Under the pieces are notes generated by a model. The model did not search any database. It saw only the letters and a program-made list of their open reading frames with translations, and was not told where the DNA came from. DNA of 54,861 bases, taken from NCBI RefSeq assembly GCF_004025965.2, contig NZ_SAYU02000024.1:1-54861 (forward strand), written 5' to 3'. Below are positions 26,495-35,210 of the stretch, piece by piece (positions within the stretch are counted from its first letter, which is position 1; each line of letters opens with the position of its first letter). Source of the DNA: Phycicoccus flavus. GTDB taxonomy: Bacteria > Actinomycetota > Actinomycetes > Actinomycetales > Dermatophilaceae. A program made the position numbers and the translations under genes.

Positions 26495-27660
26495 GCCCCC
26501 ATTGTCACCCCGGCGGCCGGGTGCGCACCCGTCGCGTCCAGCCGGTCGAGACAGAAGCGGGCGACGGCCGCCCGGTCCCGGGCGATGCGCTCCAGGGCGG
26601 TCGACGGCGGTGCCGCCAGGTGCTCCCACGGCACCGACGACAGCCCCGTCATGAGCACCATGTGCACGGCGTGCGACCGGCGCAGCACCGCGTCGTCGAC
26701 CTCGTGGCCCTCGGCCCGCAGCCCCCGCGCGTACGCGGACAGGAGTACCTCGTCGCGTTCCGCCAGGTCCTCCGCGGACGCCCGGCCGATCTGCACCTCT
26801 CCCACGAGCAGCTGCCCCAGGTCGGCACCGACCGGCATCGGCATCCAGAAGCCGTAGTCGATGAGGACGAAGCCGTCGACCCCGTCGACGGTCAGCAGGT
26901 TGTTCGGGCAGGCGTCCCCGTGAGCCGGGGTGTGCGGCAGGGCCAGCGCCTCCTCGGTGAGGGCGGCGACGCGGTCGGCGACGGCGAGCAGCCGCGTCCG
27001 CAGCGGGTCGTCGAAGGACCCCGCGACGAGCGGGTGCGACCAGAGCGCCTCGTCGCGCAGGATCGGGAGGATCTGGTGGGTCATCCGGCCCTCGAGGTAG
27101 GTGCGCAGGCTCCAGCCCTCCCCGTCGAAGCGCGACCGCTCCGCGACCCGTGGGCTGCCGGCGAGACGGCCGAGGGCCAGCGCCGCCGCCTCGTCGCACG
27201 CACGGTCCCACCGGACCTCGCGGATCTCGAGCTCCTCGAGCCAGATCGCGCTGGACTCCTCGTCCAGCTCACGGACCGCGACCGCCCGCGGCATCGTGAG
27301 TCCCGGGGGCAACCGGTCGGCGAGGTCGGAGGCGTAGGCCAGCGGCTCGCTGCGCCACGGGACCGAGTCGGCGGCCATCTCGCGGAGGTCCACCGGCACG
27401 GTGCGGTACAGCGGCGAGCGTGTGAAGGCTTGGACGACCTTGACGAACAGCCGGAACGGCCGCGGTCCGTCCGGGGTCCTCGCCCGGCCCCGGACCACGT
27501 GGCGCTGCGCCGTCGTGAGGGCGTCGAGGCCGTACGGCACCTCGGCCACCTCGACCTGCTCGACGGTCACCGGACCGGACCAGTCGTGGTGGGCGGCGAG
27601 CATCTCCGCGAGCTCGTCCTCACCGACGGCGGCCGTGCCCAGCATCTCGAGTCCACCCAT
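26491..27660 (-). CDS. APH-like phosphotransferase family protein
   Basis: 389 residues with a choline/aminoglycoside kinase-like fold: Brenner motif HTPAHGDACPNNLL and the metal-binding DFG equivalent LIDYGFW. The N-terminal lobe, with FVKVVQAF, is seen before it. It could phosphorylate a small alcohol or amine; resistance is not implied. ATG 27660 follows GGAGCG. Divergent from marR, whose operator lies in the 54-bp gap, so MarR likely controls it together with the coupled MBL gene. Confidence 0.78.
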   Translation of the reverse strand: MGGLEMLGTAAVGEDELAEMLAAHHDWSGPVTVEQVEVAEVPYGLDALTTAQRHVVRGRARTPDGPRPFRLFVKVVQAFTRSPLYRTVPVDLREMAADSVPWRSEPLAYASDLADRLPPGLTMPRAVAVRELDEESSAIWLEELEIREVRWDRACDEAAALALGRLAGSPRVAERSRFDGEGWSLRTYLEGRMTHQILPILRDEALWSHPLVAGSFDDPLRTRLLAVADRVAALTEEALALPHTPAHGDACPNNLLTVDGVDGFVLIDYGFWMPMPVGADLGQLLVGEVQIGRASAEDLAERDEVLLSAYARGLRAEGHEVDDAVLRRSHAVHMVLMTGLSSVPWEHLAAPPSTALERIARDRAAVARFCLDRLDATGAHPAAGVTMGA

Positions 27661-27702
27661 GACGCCGCTCCGTTCGTGGAAGTCGCCTGACGAGCAGGAT
27701 GG

Positions 27703-27715
27703 TAAAGTTACTTTA
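27703..27715. promoter_or_regulatory. MarR operator overlapping the marR -10 and start codon
   Basis: TAAAG-TTA-CTTTA is a perfect inverted repeat of 5-bp arms. Its first six bases (TAAAGT) form the -10, and its last base is the A of the marR ATG at 27715, 6 nt after the -10. A protein bound here would block RNA polymerase directly, implying autorepression of a leaderless mRNA. Confidence 0.65.
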
Positions 27716-28158
27716 TGACTGACGTCAAGGATGCGCTCCCCGAGCTGATGGCGAGGCTCTTCACCCGCATTCGGGGCGAGCTCGCGGACACCCCGATGGA
27801 CGGGCTGCGCTTCTCGCACGTCCGGGTCCTCGCCGCCGTGCCGTCCGGCGGCGCCAGCGTCACGGTGCTCGCGGACCGGGTGGGGATGACCAAGCAGGGC
27901 TGCGGCCAGTTCGTCGGCCAGCTCGCGGACACCGGCCACGTGCGCACCGTGCCCGACGGCGGCGACCGGCGCGTCCGGCTCGTCGAGCTCACCCCGTCCG
28001 GCGAGCGGGTGCTCGCCGAGGTCCAGCGGGCCGTGGCGCGCGTGGAGGGACGGCTGGCCGCGGAGGCCGGCGGGTCCCGGTACGCGACGTTCCGCGCCGT
28101 GCTCGAGGAGCTGGGGTCGTCCGTTGATCCCCGGGCCGGCGAGGGGGGCGGGTCGTAG
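27715..28158 (+). CDS. MarR-family transcriptional regulator
   Basis: 147 residues, a normal MarR size. The winged helix is SVTVLADRVGMTKQGCGQFVGQLADTGHVR, with the wing in PDGGDRRVRLVELTPSGERVL. N- and C-terminal helices would form the dimer. Transcribed away from the phosphotransferase and MBL genes and probably represses both itself and them through the operator at 27703. The ligand is unknown. Confidence 0.9.
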   Translation: MTDVKDALPELMARLFTRIRGELADTPMDGLRFSHVRVLAAVPSGGASVTVLADRVGMTKQGCGQFVGQLADTGHVRTVPDGGDRRVRLVELTPSGERVLAEVQRAVARVEGRLAAEAGGSRYATFRAVLEELGSSVDPRAGEGGGS

Positions 28159-28168
28159 GGTGGAGCGG

Positions 28169-29065
28169 ATGCGACCGACGGAGAGGACCGTGCACGACCA
28201 CGCCGGCGACCTGCACCGCGCCCCCCTCACCTACCCGGGCGAGGCGGTGCCCGGCCCGCGGCTCGTCGTCGGCGACTGCGCGCACACCATCCGCCCGCGC
28301 CGCAGCCGCGGCGCCGGGTCCGTGCGCTCCGGCGGGTGCGTGCGCTGCGACCTCCCCGTCGGCGGCGGCGCCGACTCCCTCGACCGCTCGCTGCGCCACC
28401 TGGGCGCCACCCCGCTGTCCGGGCGCACCCCGCTGCTGGCGGTGGGGTCGAACGCGGCGGCCTCGGTGGTGCGTCACAAGCTGACCCGGGCCGGGGTGAG
28501 CCCCGTCGTCCCGCTCCTCACCGGCGTCGTGCGCAACCTCGCCATCGGACACACCGCGTACGTCTCCCGCGGCGGGTACGTGCCGGCCGCCCCGGTGCAC
28601 CGCTCGCGGGCCCGCACCCCCGTCGTCCTCCAGCTCGTCGACGACGAGCAGCTGGCCGCCATCGACGCCACCGAGGGCGGCGGCTACGAGCGGGTCGAGC
28701 TGCGGGCCAGCCGCTACCCGCTCGTCCTCACCGGTCAGATCCGGCCCACCCGCTTCCACGTGTACGCCGCACGCGACGGCGTGCTCGGCCTGCCGCACAC
28801 CGGCCGGCGCTTCCTCCCGCAGGACGAGGTGCTCGGCGCGCTGCACGACCAGGGCCTGCCGCACACCACGGGCGAGCCCGCGGACGTGGCCGCCGGGTTC
28901 GCCGGGTCGGCCGAGCACCGCGCGGAGGTCAAGGCGGCCCTGGGCGAGCGGGGCATGGCCTGGGGCTCGGGGCTCGTCGCGTACCCGGCGGGCGAGCTGC
29001 GGTGGCCGGACGTCGTCAGGCAGCCCCGCCCTCGTCACCGCCGCGTCGCGCGCGGGCGGCGCTGA
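28169..29065 (+). CDS. Protein of unknown function with a gamma-glutamylcyclotransferase-like core
   Basis: 298 residues. The middle reads LLAVGSNAAASVVRHKL, GVVRNLAIGHTAYVSRGGYVPAA, DDEQLAAIDATEGGGYERVEL, reminiscent of the AIG2/GGCT fold (GSN near the start, a Glu in DATEG). I do not recognise a named family. ATG 28169 lies 7 nt after TAGGGT (28156-28161), so it is likely leaderless. Its last 50 bases overlap the convergent amidase gene. Confidence 0.65.
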   Translation: MRPTERTVHDHAGDLHRAPLTYPGEAVPGPRLVVGDCAHTIRPRRSRGAGSVRSGGCVRCDLPVGGGADSLDRSLRHLGATPLSGRTPLLAVGSNAAASVVRHKLTRAGVSPVVPLLTGVVRNLAIGHTAYVSRGGYVPAAPVHRSRARTPVVLQLVDDEQLAAIDATEGGGYERVELRASRYPLVLTGQIRPTRFHVYAARDGVLGLPHTGRRFLPQDEVLGALHDQGLPHTTGEPADVAAGFAGSAEHRAEVKAALGERGMAWGSGLVAYPAGELRWPDVVRQPRPRHRRVARGRR

Positions 29066-29768
29066 GCAGGGCCTCGAAGAGGGCGGCGCCCTCGGACTCC
29101 TCGGCGTGCCACTGCACGGCGAGCCGGAACGCGGCGGCCGGGCACTCCATCGCCTCCAGGGTCCCGTCCTCGTGCCACGCCGCGGGCACCCAGCCGCTGC
29201 CCTCCACCGACTCCGGCACGACGGCCTGGTGGTGGTAGGTCGGCACGTCCACCGGCTCCTCGCCGACCGCCGCCGCGACACGGGTCCCGGCGACGGGCGT
29301 CACGTGGTGCGAGGCGTAGACGCCGAGCCGCGGGCTGTGCGCCTCGTGGCCCACCCGGTCCGGCAGGTGCTGTTCCAGCCGGCCGCCGGCCACGACGGCC
29401 AGGAGCTGCATGCCCCGGCAGATCCCGAGCACCGGCAGGTCCACCTCCTCGGCCGCCCGCACGAGGGCGGCCTCCCAGGCGTCCCGGTCCGGCCGGGCGG
29501 CCTGCGAGGAAGGGTGGGCCGGCGCGCCGTAGAGCCCGGCCTGGACGTCGGCGCCGCCCGAGACGACGAGCGCGTCGAGGCGCCCGACCACCTCGCGCGC
29601 CATCTCCTCGTCGACGTCGACCCGCGGCGGCAGGAGCAGTGCGATGCCGCCGGCGGCCTCCACCTGCTGGACGTACCGGTAGGGCAGCACGGCACTGCGC
29701 TGCCCGACCCACGGGGCCCGGTCGACCTCCTCGACATAGGAGGAGATGCCGACCACGGGACGGCTCAC
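29016..29768 (-). CDS. Class I glutamine amidotransferase-like gamma-glutamyl hydrolase (PuuD-type)
   Basis: 250 residues of the peptidase C26 family. The nucleophile elbow is LGICRGMQLLAV and the catalytic His/Glu block is AVQWHAEESEG (normally QWHPE). PVVGISSYVEEVDRAPWVGQ opens the protein. PuuD and relatives remove the gamma-glutamyl group from the oxidised amine, the last step of gamma-glutamylated polyamine or monoamine use; the glnA-like, aldehyde dehydrogenase and SDR genes upstream fit this. GTG start overlaps the SDR stop by 4 bases. Confidence 0.85.
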   Translation of the reverse strand: MSRPVVGISSYVEEVDRAPWVGQRSAVLPYRYVQQVEAAGGIALLLPPRVDVDEEMAREVVGRLDALVVSGGADVQAGLYGAPAHPSSQAARPDRDAWEAALVRAAEEVDLPVLGICRGMQLLAVVAGGRLEQHLPDRVGHEAHSPRLGVYASHHVTPVAGTRVAAAVGEEPVDVPTYHHQAVVPESVEGSGWVPAAWHEDGTLEAMECPAAAFRLAVQWHAEESEGAALFEALLSAARARRGGDEGGAA

Positions 29769-30532
29769 AGCGGCGTGACGTAGGCGCCGGAGATGCCGCC
29801 GTCGACGAGGAAGGTCGAGGCGGTCATGAAGCTGGACTCGTCCGAGGCGAGGAAGAGCACCGCGTTGGCCATCTCCTCCGGCTCGCCGAACCGGCCCATC
29901 GGCACGTGGACGAGGCGGCGGGCGGCGCGGTCGGGGTCGGAGGCGAAGAGCTCCTGGAGCAGCGGGGTGTTCACCGGGCCGGGGCAGAGGGCGTTGACCC
30001 GCACGCCCTGCCGGGCGAACTGCACGCCGAGCTCGCGGGTCATCGACAGCACGCCGCCCTTGGACGCCGAGTAGCTGATCTGCGAGGTCGCGGCGCCCAT
30101 GACGGCGACGAAGCTCGCGGTGTTGACGATCGAGCCGCCGCCCTGCTCGAGCATGATCGGGATGACCGCCTTGCAGCACAGGTACACCGAGGTGAGGTTG
30201 ACGTCCTGCACCCGCTTCCAGGCCTCGAGGTCGGTGTCGAGGATCGAGTCGTCCTCCGGCGGGCTGATCCCGGCGTTGTTGAAGGCGACGTCGACGCGGC
30301 CGTAGGTGTCCCGGGCGCTCGCGAAGAGCCGGTCGACGTCGGTCTTGTCGGCGACGTCGGTGTGGACGAAGAGCCCGCCGACCTCGTCGGCGAGGGCCTC
30401 CCCCGCGTCGTCCGCGAGGTCGGCGACGACGACGGTGGCGCCCTCCTGCGCGAAGCGGCGCACGGTCGCGAGGCCGATGCCGGAGCAGCCTCCGGTGACG
30501 ACCGCGACCTTGCTCTCGAGCCTGCCTGCCAA
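29765..30532 (-). CDS. Short-chain dehydrogenase/reductase
   Basis: 255 residues of classical SDR: VAVVTGGCSGIGLATVRRF (NAD loop), NNAG in DVAFNNAGISPP, the catalytic Ser in VNTASFVAV and YSASKGG, and PGPVNTPLLQ. The start is an unusual TTG at 30532, chosen because AAGGAG lies 6 nt ahead. In the amine operon it could oxidise a gamma-glutamylated alcohol or aldehyde. Coupled to the downstream amidohydrolase. Confidence 0.88.
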   Translation of the reverse strand: MAGRLESKVAVVTGGCSGIGLATVRRFAQEGATVVVADLADDAGEALADEVGGLFVHTDVADKTDVDRLFASARDTYGRVDVAFNNAGISPPEDDSILDTDLEAWKRVQDVNLTSVYLCCKAVIPIMLEQGGGSIVNTASFVAVMGAATSQISYSASKGGVLSMTRELGVQFARQGVRVNALCPGPVNTPLLQELFASDPDRAARRLVHVPMGRFGEPEEMANAVLFLASDESSFMTASTFLVDGGISGAYVTPL

Positions 30533-30569
30533 CGGGATCTCCTTCGGGGTGGGTGTCGGGTGGGTGGGG

Positions 30570-31955
30570 TCAGTCCTCAGTGGCGAGGAAGACGTTCTTC
30601 TCCTCGGTGAACGCATCGAGGGCGTCCGGGCCGAGCTCGCGACCGAGGCCGCTGCGCTTGAAGCCGCCGAACGGGGTCGCGTAGCGGACGGCGCTGTGGC
30701 TGTTGACCGACAGGTTGCCGGCCTGGACCCCGCGGGCCACCCGCAGGGCACGCCCGACGTCCCGGGTCCAGATCGAGCCGGCCAGCCCGTAGGCGGTGTC
30801 GTTGGCCATCGCGACGGCCTGCGCCTCGTCCTCGAAGGGCAGGACGGCGACGACCGGCCCGAACACCTCCTCGCGCCAGATCCGGTCCGCGGTCGACCCG
30901 GGCAGCACGACGGTCGGCGGGTACCACCAGCCGGCGCCGTCGGGCGCGCTGCCGCGGAAGGCGACGTCGGCGGCGTCGTGGCCGTCGCCGCCGTCGACGT
31001 ACCCGCGGACGACCTCGCGCTGCCGGCTGCTGACCAGCGGCCCCATCTGGGTGGCCTCGTCGCCGGGGTCGCCGACGACGACGCGCCGCACCGCGGACTC
31101 GAACCGCTCGAGGAAGGCGTCGTGGACCGAGCGCTCGACGAGGATGCGGGTACGGGCGCAGCAGTCCTGGCCGGCGTTGTCGAGGAAGGACATCGGCGCC
31201 GAGGCGGCCGCCGCGTCGAGGTCGGCGTCGGCGAAGACGATGTTCGCCGACTTGCCGCCGAGCTCGAGGGTCACCCGCTTGAGGTGCTCGGCCGCGCCGC
31301 GCATGATGCCCTGCCCGACGGCGGAGGAGCCGGTGAAGCAGACCTTGCCGACGTCCGGGTGGGTGACGAACCGCTCCCCGACGACCGGGCCGGCGCCGGG
31401 CAGGACGGTGAGGACGCCCTCGGGGATGCCGGCCTCCAGCGCGAGCTCGCCGATGCGCATCGCCGTGAGCGGCGTGAGCTCCGCGGGCTTGAGGACGACG
31501 GTGTTCCCGGCCGCGAGCGCGGGCGCCATGCCCCAGCCCATGATCGGCATGGGGAAGTTCCAGGGGACGATGACGCCGACGACGCCGATGGGCTCCTTGA
31601 AGGTGATGTCGACCCCGCCCGCGACGGGGATCTGCCGCCCGAAGAGGCGCTCGGGGGCCGCGGCGTAGTAGCGCAGGACGTCGACGACGTTGCCCGCCTC
31701 CCAGCGCGCGTTGCCGATGGTGTGGCCGGCGTTGGCCACCTCGAGGCGGGCCAGCTCCTCGCGGTGGTCCTCGACGACGTCGGCGAACCGGCGCAGCAGC
31801 ATCCCGCGGTCGGCCGGGGACACCGCGCGCCAGGCGGGGCCGACGTCGACCGCGCGGGCGACCGCGGCGTCGGTCTCGTCGACGCCCGCGAGGTCGACGG
31901 TGGTGAGCACCTGCTCGGTGGCGGGGTCGACGACGTCGTGGGTGGTCGTGCTCAT
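30570..31955 (-). CDS. NAD(P)-dependent aldehyde dehydrogenase (PuuC-like)
   Basis: 461 residues, complete. Landmarks: IVPWNFPMPIMGWGMAPALAAGN, LKPAELTPL, the Glu base in VTLELGGKSANIVFADADLD, the catalytic Cys in NAGQDCCARTRILVE and EEVFGPVVAVLPF. Likely oxidises gamma-glutamyl-aminoaldehyde made from the glnA-like product. ATG 31955, 10 nt after the glnA-like gene's stop, with GGAGGT between them. Confidence 0.88.
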   Translation of the reverse strand: MSTTTHDVVDPATEQVLTTVDLAGVDETDAAVARAVDVGPAWRAVSPADRGMLLRRFADVVEDHREELARLEVANAGHTIGNARWEAGNVVDVLRYYAAAPERLFGRQIPVAGGVDITFKEPIGVVGVIVPWNFPMPIMGWGMAPALAAGNTVVLKPAELTPLTAMRIGELALEAGIPEGVLTVLPGAGPVVGERFVTHPDVGKVCFTGSSAVGQGIMRGAAEHLKRVTLELGGKSANIVFADADLDAAAASAPMSFLDNAGQDCCARTRILVERSVHDAFLERFESAVRRVVVGDPGDEATQMGPLVSSRQREVVRGYVDGGDGHDAADVAFRGSAPDGAGWWYPPTVVLPGSTADRIWREEVFGPVVAVLPFEDEAQAVAMANDTAYGLAGSIWTRDVGRALRVARGVQAGNLSVNSHSAVRYATPFGGFKRSGLGRELGPDALDAFTEEKNVFLATED

Positions 31956-31965
31956 GGGGAGGTGC

Positions 31966-33351
31966 TCACATCCTCTCGAAGCCGCGGACCCGCTCCCAGT
32001 CCGTGACGGCGGCGTTGAACGCGGTGATCTCGACGTCGGCGGCGTTCACGTAGTGGTCGACGACCTCGTCCCCGAAGGCCGCGCGGGCGACGGCGCTGCC
32101 GACGAGCAGCTCGCGGGCCTCGGCCAGGGTCGCCGGCACGTGCTCGTAGTCGCCCTCGTAGGCGTTGCCCTCGCAGATGGGCGGCAGCTCGAGGCCCTCC
32201 CGGATGCCGTGCAGGCCGCCGGCGAGCATCGCGGCCACGGCGAGGTAGGGGTTGACGTCGCCGCCGGGGACCCGGTTCTCGACCCGCAGCCCCTTTCCGT
32301 GCCCGACGACCCGCAGCGCGCAGGTCCGGTTGTCGGTGCCCCAGGCGACGGCCGTCGGCGCGAACGAGCCGGCGGCGAAGCGCTTGTAGGAGTTGATGTT
32401 CGGCGCGTAGAAGCACGTGAGCTCGCGCATCGTCGCCAGCAGGCCGGCGAGGAAGTGGTCGAAGAGCGGCGAGCGGCCGTGGTCCTGCGCGTCGTCGGCG
32501 AAGACGACCTCGCCGTCGGTGCCGCGCAGCGAGAGGTGGATGTGGCACGAGTTGCCCTCGCGCTCGTCGAACTTCGCCATGAAGGTGAGGCTCTGCCCGT
32601 GCCGGGCGGCGATCTCCTTGGCGCCGGTCTTGTAGACGACGTGGTTGTCGCAGGTGCGCAGCACCTCGTCGAAGAGGAACCCGATCTCGTGCTGGCCGAG
32701 GTTGCACTCGCCCTTGGCGGACTCCACGACCATCCCGGCCCGGTACATCTCGTTGCGGATCTCGCGCAGCACCGGCTCGACCTTGCTGCCGCCGAGGATG
32801 GAGTAGTCGACGTTGTAGCGGTTGGCGCCGGTGAGGCCGTGGTAGCGGCTGTCCCAGGCCTGCTCGTAGGACTCCTCGAAGAGGATGAACTCCAGCTCGG
32901 TGCCGGCGTGCGCGCCCCAGCCCTGCTCGGCGGCGGCGTCGACCTGGGTCTTGAGGATGCTGCGCGGCGACTGCACGACCTCACCGCTGCCGTCGAGCCA
33001 GGTGAGGTCGCACTGGATCGTCACCGTGCTCGGGTGGCCGGGCGTGCGGCGCAGGGTCTCGGGGTCCATCGCGAAGAACATGTCGCCGTAGCCGCGCTCC
33101 CACGAGGAGATGGCGTAGCCGCCGACGGTGTTCATGTCGACGTCGACGGCGAGCAGGTAGTTGCAGCCCTCGGTGCCGTCCTCGAGGACGTGGTCGAGGA
33201 AGTAGGCGCCGTGCAGCCGCTTGCCCTGCAGCCGGCCCTGCATGTCGGTGAAGGCGACGACGACGGTGTCGACGGTGCCGTCGGCGATGTCGGCGCGCAG
33301 CTGCTCGACGGTGAGGCGCGGCGGGCCTCCGGGGTGGACGGCAGGGGGCAT
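31966..33351 (-). CDS. Glutamine-synthetase-like gamma-glutamylamine synthetase (GlnA3/GlnA4/PuuA type)
   Basis: 461 residues with the GS fold: VVVAFTDMQGRLQGKRLHG, GTELEFILFEESY (metal ligands), GQHEIGF, KFDEREGNSCHIHLSL, and NRVPGGDVNPYLAVAAMLAGGLHG. The tyrosine-adenylylation loop of true GS (NLYDLPPEE) is replaced by LELPPICEGNAYEGDYEHVP, typical of GlnA3/PuuA relatives that ligate glutamate to polyamines or ethanolamine. It is second in an operon whose later genes would oxidise and hydrolyse the product. The exact amine cannot be chosen by eye. Confidence 0.85.
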   Translation of the reverse strand: MPPAVHPGGPPRLTVEQLRADIADGTVDTVVVAFTDMQGRLQGKRLHGAYFLDHVLEDGTEGCNYLLAVDVDMNTVGGYAISSWERGYGDMFFAMDPETLRRTPGHPSTVTIQCDLTWLDGSGEVVQSPRSILKTQVDAAAEQGWGAHAGTELEFILFEESYEQAWDSRYHGLTGANRYNVDYSILGGSKVEPVLREIRNEMYRAGMVVESAKGECNLGQHEIGFLFDEVLRTCDNHVVYKTGAKEIAARHGQSLTFMAKFDEREGNSCHIHLSLRGTDGEVVFADDAQDHGRSPLFDHFLAGLLATMRELTCFYAPNINSYKRFAAGSFAPTAVAWGTDNRTCALRVVGHGKGLRVENRVPGGDVNPYLAVAAMLAGGLHGIREGLELPPICEGNAYEGDYEHVPATLAEARELLVGSAVARAAFGDEVVDHYVNAADVEITAFNAAVTDWERVRGFERM

Positions 33352-33364
33352 GGGGATCCTCCGG

Positions 33365-34219
33365 TCAGGCGGTGGGATGGGACGCGGTCGGGCCGGACGG
33401 GTCCGCGCGCTCGAGCATGGCCTCGAGGACGACCGCGACACCGTCGTCCTCGTTGGACGGGCAGGTGTGGGTGGCGGCGGCCCGGACGTCGTCGTGGGCG
33501 TTGGCGACGGCGAACGACGCCCCGGCCCAGGCGAGCATCGGCAGGTCGTTCGGCATGTCCCCGAAGGCCCACACGTGCTCGGCGTCCACGCCCCGAGTCT
33601 GGCACCAGCGCGCCAGCCCGGCCGCCTTCGTGACACCGGGCGGGGAGATCTCGGCGAGGTGGTCGACCCCGGAGTGCGCGACGTGACCGCGCTCCCCGAC
33701 GACCTCGGCGACGGCCTCGAGGAACCCGTCCCTGTGCTCCTCCCGCGCCCGGACGAGGAGCTTGCCCGTGGGCACGTCGTCGGCGTCCTCGAGCCGGTCC
33801 AGCACGAGCCAGTCGTCCCGGCCCCGGTAGGGACTGGTGTACCCGGACTCCACGACCATGCCGGTGCTGCGCTCCAGCGCCAGGTGCGCGTCCGGGAAGG
33901 CGGCTCGCAGCGGTGCCACGAGGTCCAGGACGGCCGCGTGGGTGTAGCCGCGGGTCTCGACCACCTCGAGGGTCCGGGCGTCGACGACGAAGGCCCCGTT
34001 GCCGGCGACGACGACCCCGTGGCCCGCCACCGCGTCCGCGACCGGACGGATCCAGCGCGGCGGGCGGGCGGTGACGAAGACGACGTCGACACCGGCCTCC
34101 TCGGTGCGGCGCAGTGCGGCGCGGGTGCGGTCGGAGACCGTGGTGTCACCGCGCAGCAGCGTGCCGTCGAGGTCGCTCGCGACGACGCGCGGACGTCCCG
34201 ACGGCAGCACCGGACCCAT
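33365..34219 (-). CDS. HAD hydrolase, Cof-like subfamily
   Basis: 284 residues. Motif [22 protein letters not shown], motif [12 protein letters not shown], the Lys motif in [13 protein letters not shown] and motif [25 protein letters not shown] place it in the Cof/YbiV type IIB HAD group, which dephosphorylate sugar or vitamin phosphates. First gene of the glnA-like operon, 13 nt before the synthetase start. Confidence 0.88.
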   Translation of the reverse strand: MGPVLPSGRPRVVASDLDGTLLRGDTTVSDRTRAALRRTEEAGVDVVFVTARPPRWIRPVADAVAGHGVVVAGNGAFVVDARTLEVVETRGYTHAAVLDLVAPLRAAFPDAHLALERSTGMVVESGYTSPYRGRDDWLVLDRLEDADDVPTGKLLVRAREEHRDGFLEAVAEVVGERGHVAHSGVDHLAEISPPGVTKAAGLARWCQTRGVDAEHVWAFGDMPNDLPMLAWAGASFAVANAHDDVRAAATHTCPSNEDDGVAVVLEAMLERADPSGPTASHPTA

Positions 34220-34293
34220 GGGGGCGAGTATGCCGGGAACCGCCGTCCGCCCGGGCGGCGGGCCCGGGGCGACGGCGGTCTCCCGGTGGGGTG

Positions 34294-35091
34294 TCAGACC
34301 GTCCGGTCGTCGCGGCGGTCGTCGGTGCGGGTGTCGCCGTCGTCGGTGCGGTACCCGCCCTCGTCGGTGCGGTAGCCGCCCTCGTCGGTGCGGTGCTCGC
34401 CCTCGGTGCGGTAACCGCCCTCGTCGGTGCGGTGCTCGCCCTCGGTGCGGTAGCCACCCTCGTCGGTGCGGTGCTCGCCCTCGGTGCGGTAGCCGCCCTC
34501 GTCGGTGCGGTAGCCACCGTCGTCGGTGCGGTCGTGGCGCGACGAGGAGTCGTCGAGCCCGGAGGCGTCGACGCGCTCGTCGTCCCGGCGGTCGTGGTCG
34601 CCCACGGTGTCGTGGTCGGTGCGGTCGCCGTGCCCGTGCTGCGACGCGGCGACGCCGGCCGCGGTCCCCGCCGCGGCACCCGCGCCCGGCGTCGACATCC
34701 GGTTGCCGTCGTCGTCGAGGCGGTAGCCCTCCTTGTCGGTGCGCACGTCGGGGTCGTGCAGGTCCGCCTCGCGCATCCGGGCCTCGCGCTCCTCGCGCAC
34801 CTCACCGGCGGAGCTGGCCCGCTCGTGGGCCTCGCGCTCGAGCCGCTCGGCCTCGAGCGACTCGCGCTCCGCCTGGGCGCGGGCGAGGTCGGACTGGGCC
34901 CTGGCCTCGGTGGCCTCGACCTCGCGCTCGCGCAGCTCGCGGTCGTGCTGCTTGGCCTCCTCGCGGATCTCCTCCGCCTTGGCCCGCTCGTGCTCGGCCT
35001 TGCGCGCGCCGCTCTGACGCATCACGAGCGCCGCGATGGCGATCACGACGACGATGACGACGATGATCAGGACGATGGTTCCGGTGGTCAC
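34294..35091 (-). CDS. Membrane-anchored coiled-coil protein with C-terminal acidic repeats
   Basis: 265 residues. One hydrophobic helix (about residues 5-26, GTIVLIIVVIVVVIAIAALV) is followed by a basic stop and a long Glu/Arg/Ala coiled coil to ~residue 110, then ~70 disordered residues and a C-terminal repeat of 13-residue units (RTEGEHR-TDEGGY). The topology implies a cytoplasmic stalk or scaffold. Start GTG 35091 follows GAGGAG. Function unknown; the charged coil suggests a filament or shock-protective role. Confidence 0.78.
   Translation of the reverse strand: MTTGTIVLIIVVIVVVIAIAALVMRQSGARKAEHERAKAEEIREEAKQHDRELREREVEATEARAQSDLARAQAERESLEAERLEREAHERASSAGEVREEREARMREADLHDPDVRTDKEGYRLDDDGNRMSTPGAGAAAGTAAGVAASQHGHGDRTDHDTVGDHDRRDDERVDASGLDDSSSRHDRTDDGGYRTDEGGYRTEGEHRTDEGGYRTEGEHRTDEGGYRTEGEHRTDEGGYRTDEGGYRTDDGDTRTDDRRDDRTV
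34349..34520. repeat. 39-bp tandem repeat (three full copies) in the coiled-coil gene
   Basis: On the coding strand a unit encoding TDEGGYRTEGEHR is repeated three times with further TDEGGYR part-units on each side. Repeat copies are nearly identical at DNA level, so the number may vary between strains. Confidence 0.75.
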
Positions 35092-35175
35092 GATGTGCTC
35101 CTCAAATCCGGGATCGGCCTCGAACGTAGCGAACGCCGTGGGCCGGTGGGCTCCCGCGTGACCAGCGAAAATGTG

Positions 35176-35205
35176 CGCCGCCCGTCCGGGGCCGGACGGG
35201 CGGCG
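35176..35205 (-). terminator. ilvE terminator
   Basis: Perfect 12-bp stem (CGCCGCCCGTCC and its complement) with a 6-nt loop, directly after the ilvE stop; on the minus strand it is followed by CACATTTTCG. Confidence 0.8.
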
Positions 35206-35210
35206 GCCCG

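Noticed and set aside
34321-34520. CRISPR-like or REP array
   Set aside because: The units are tandem without unique spacers and encode an in-frame protein repeat.
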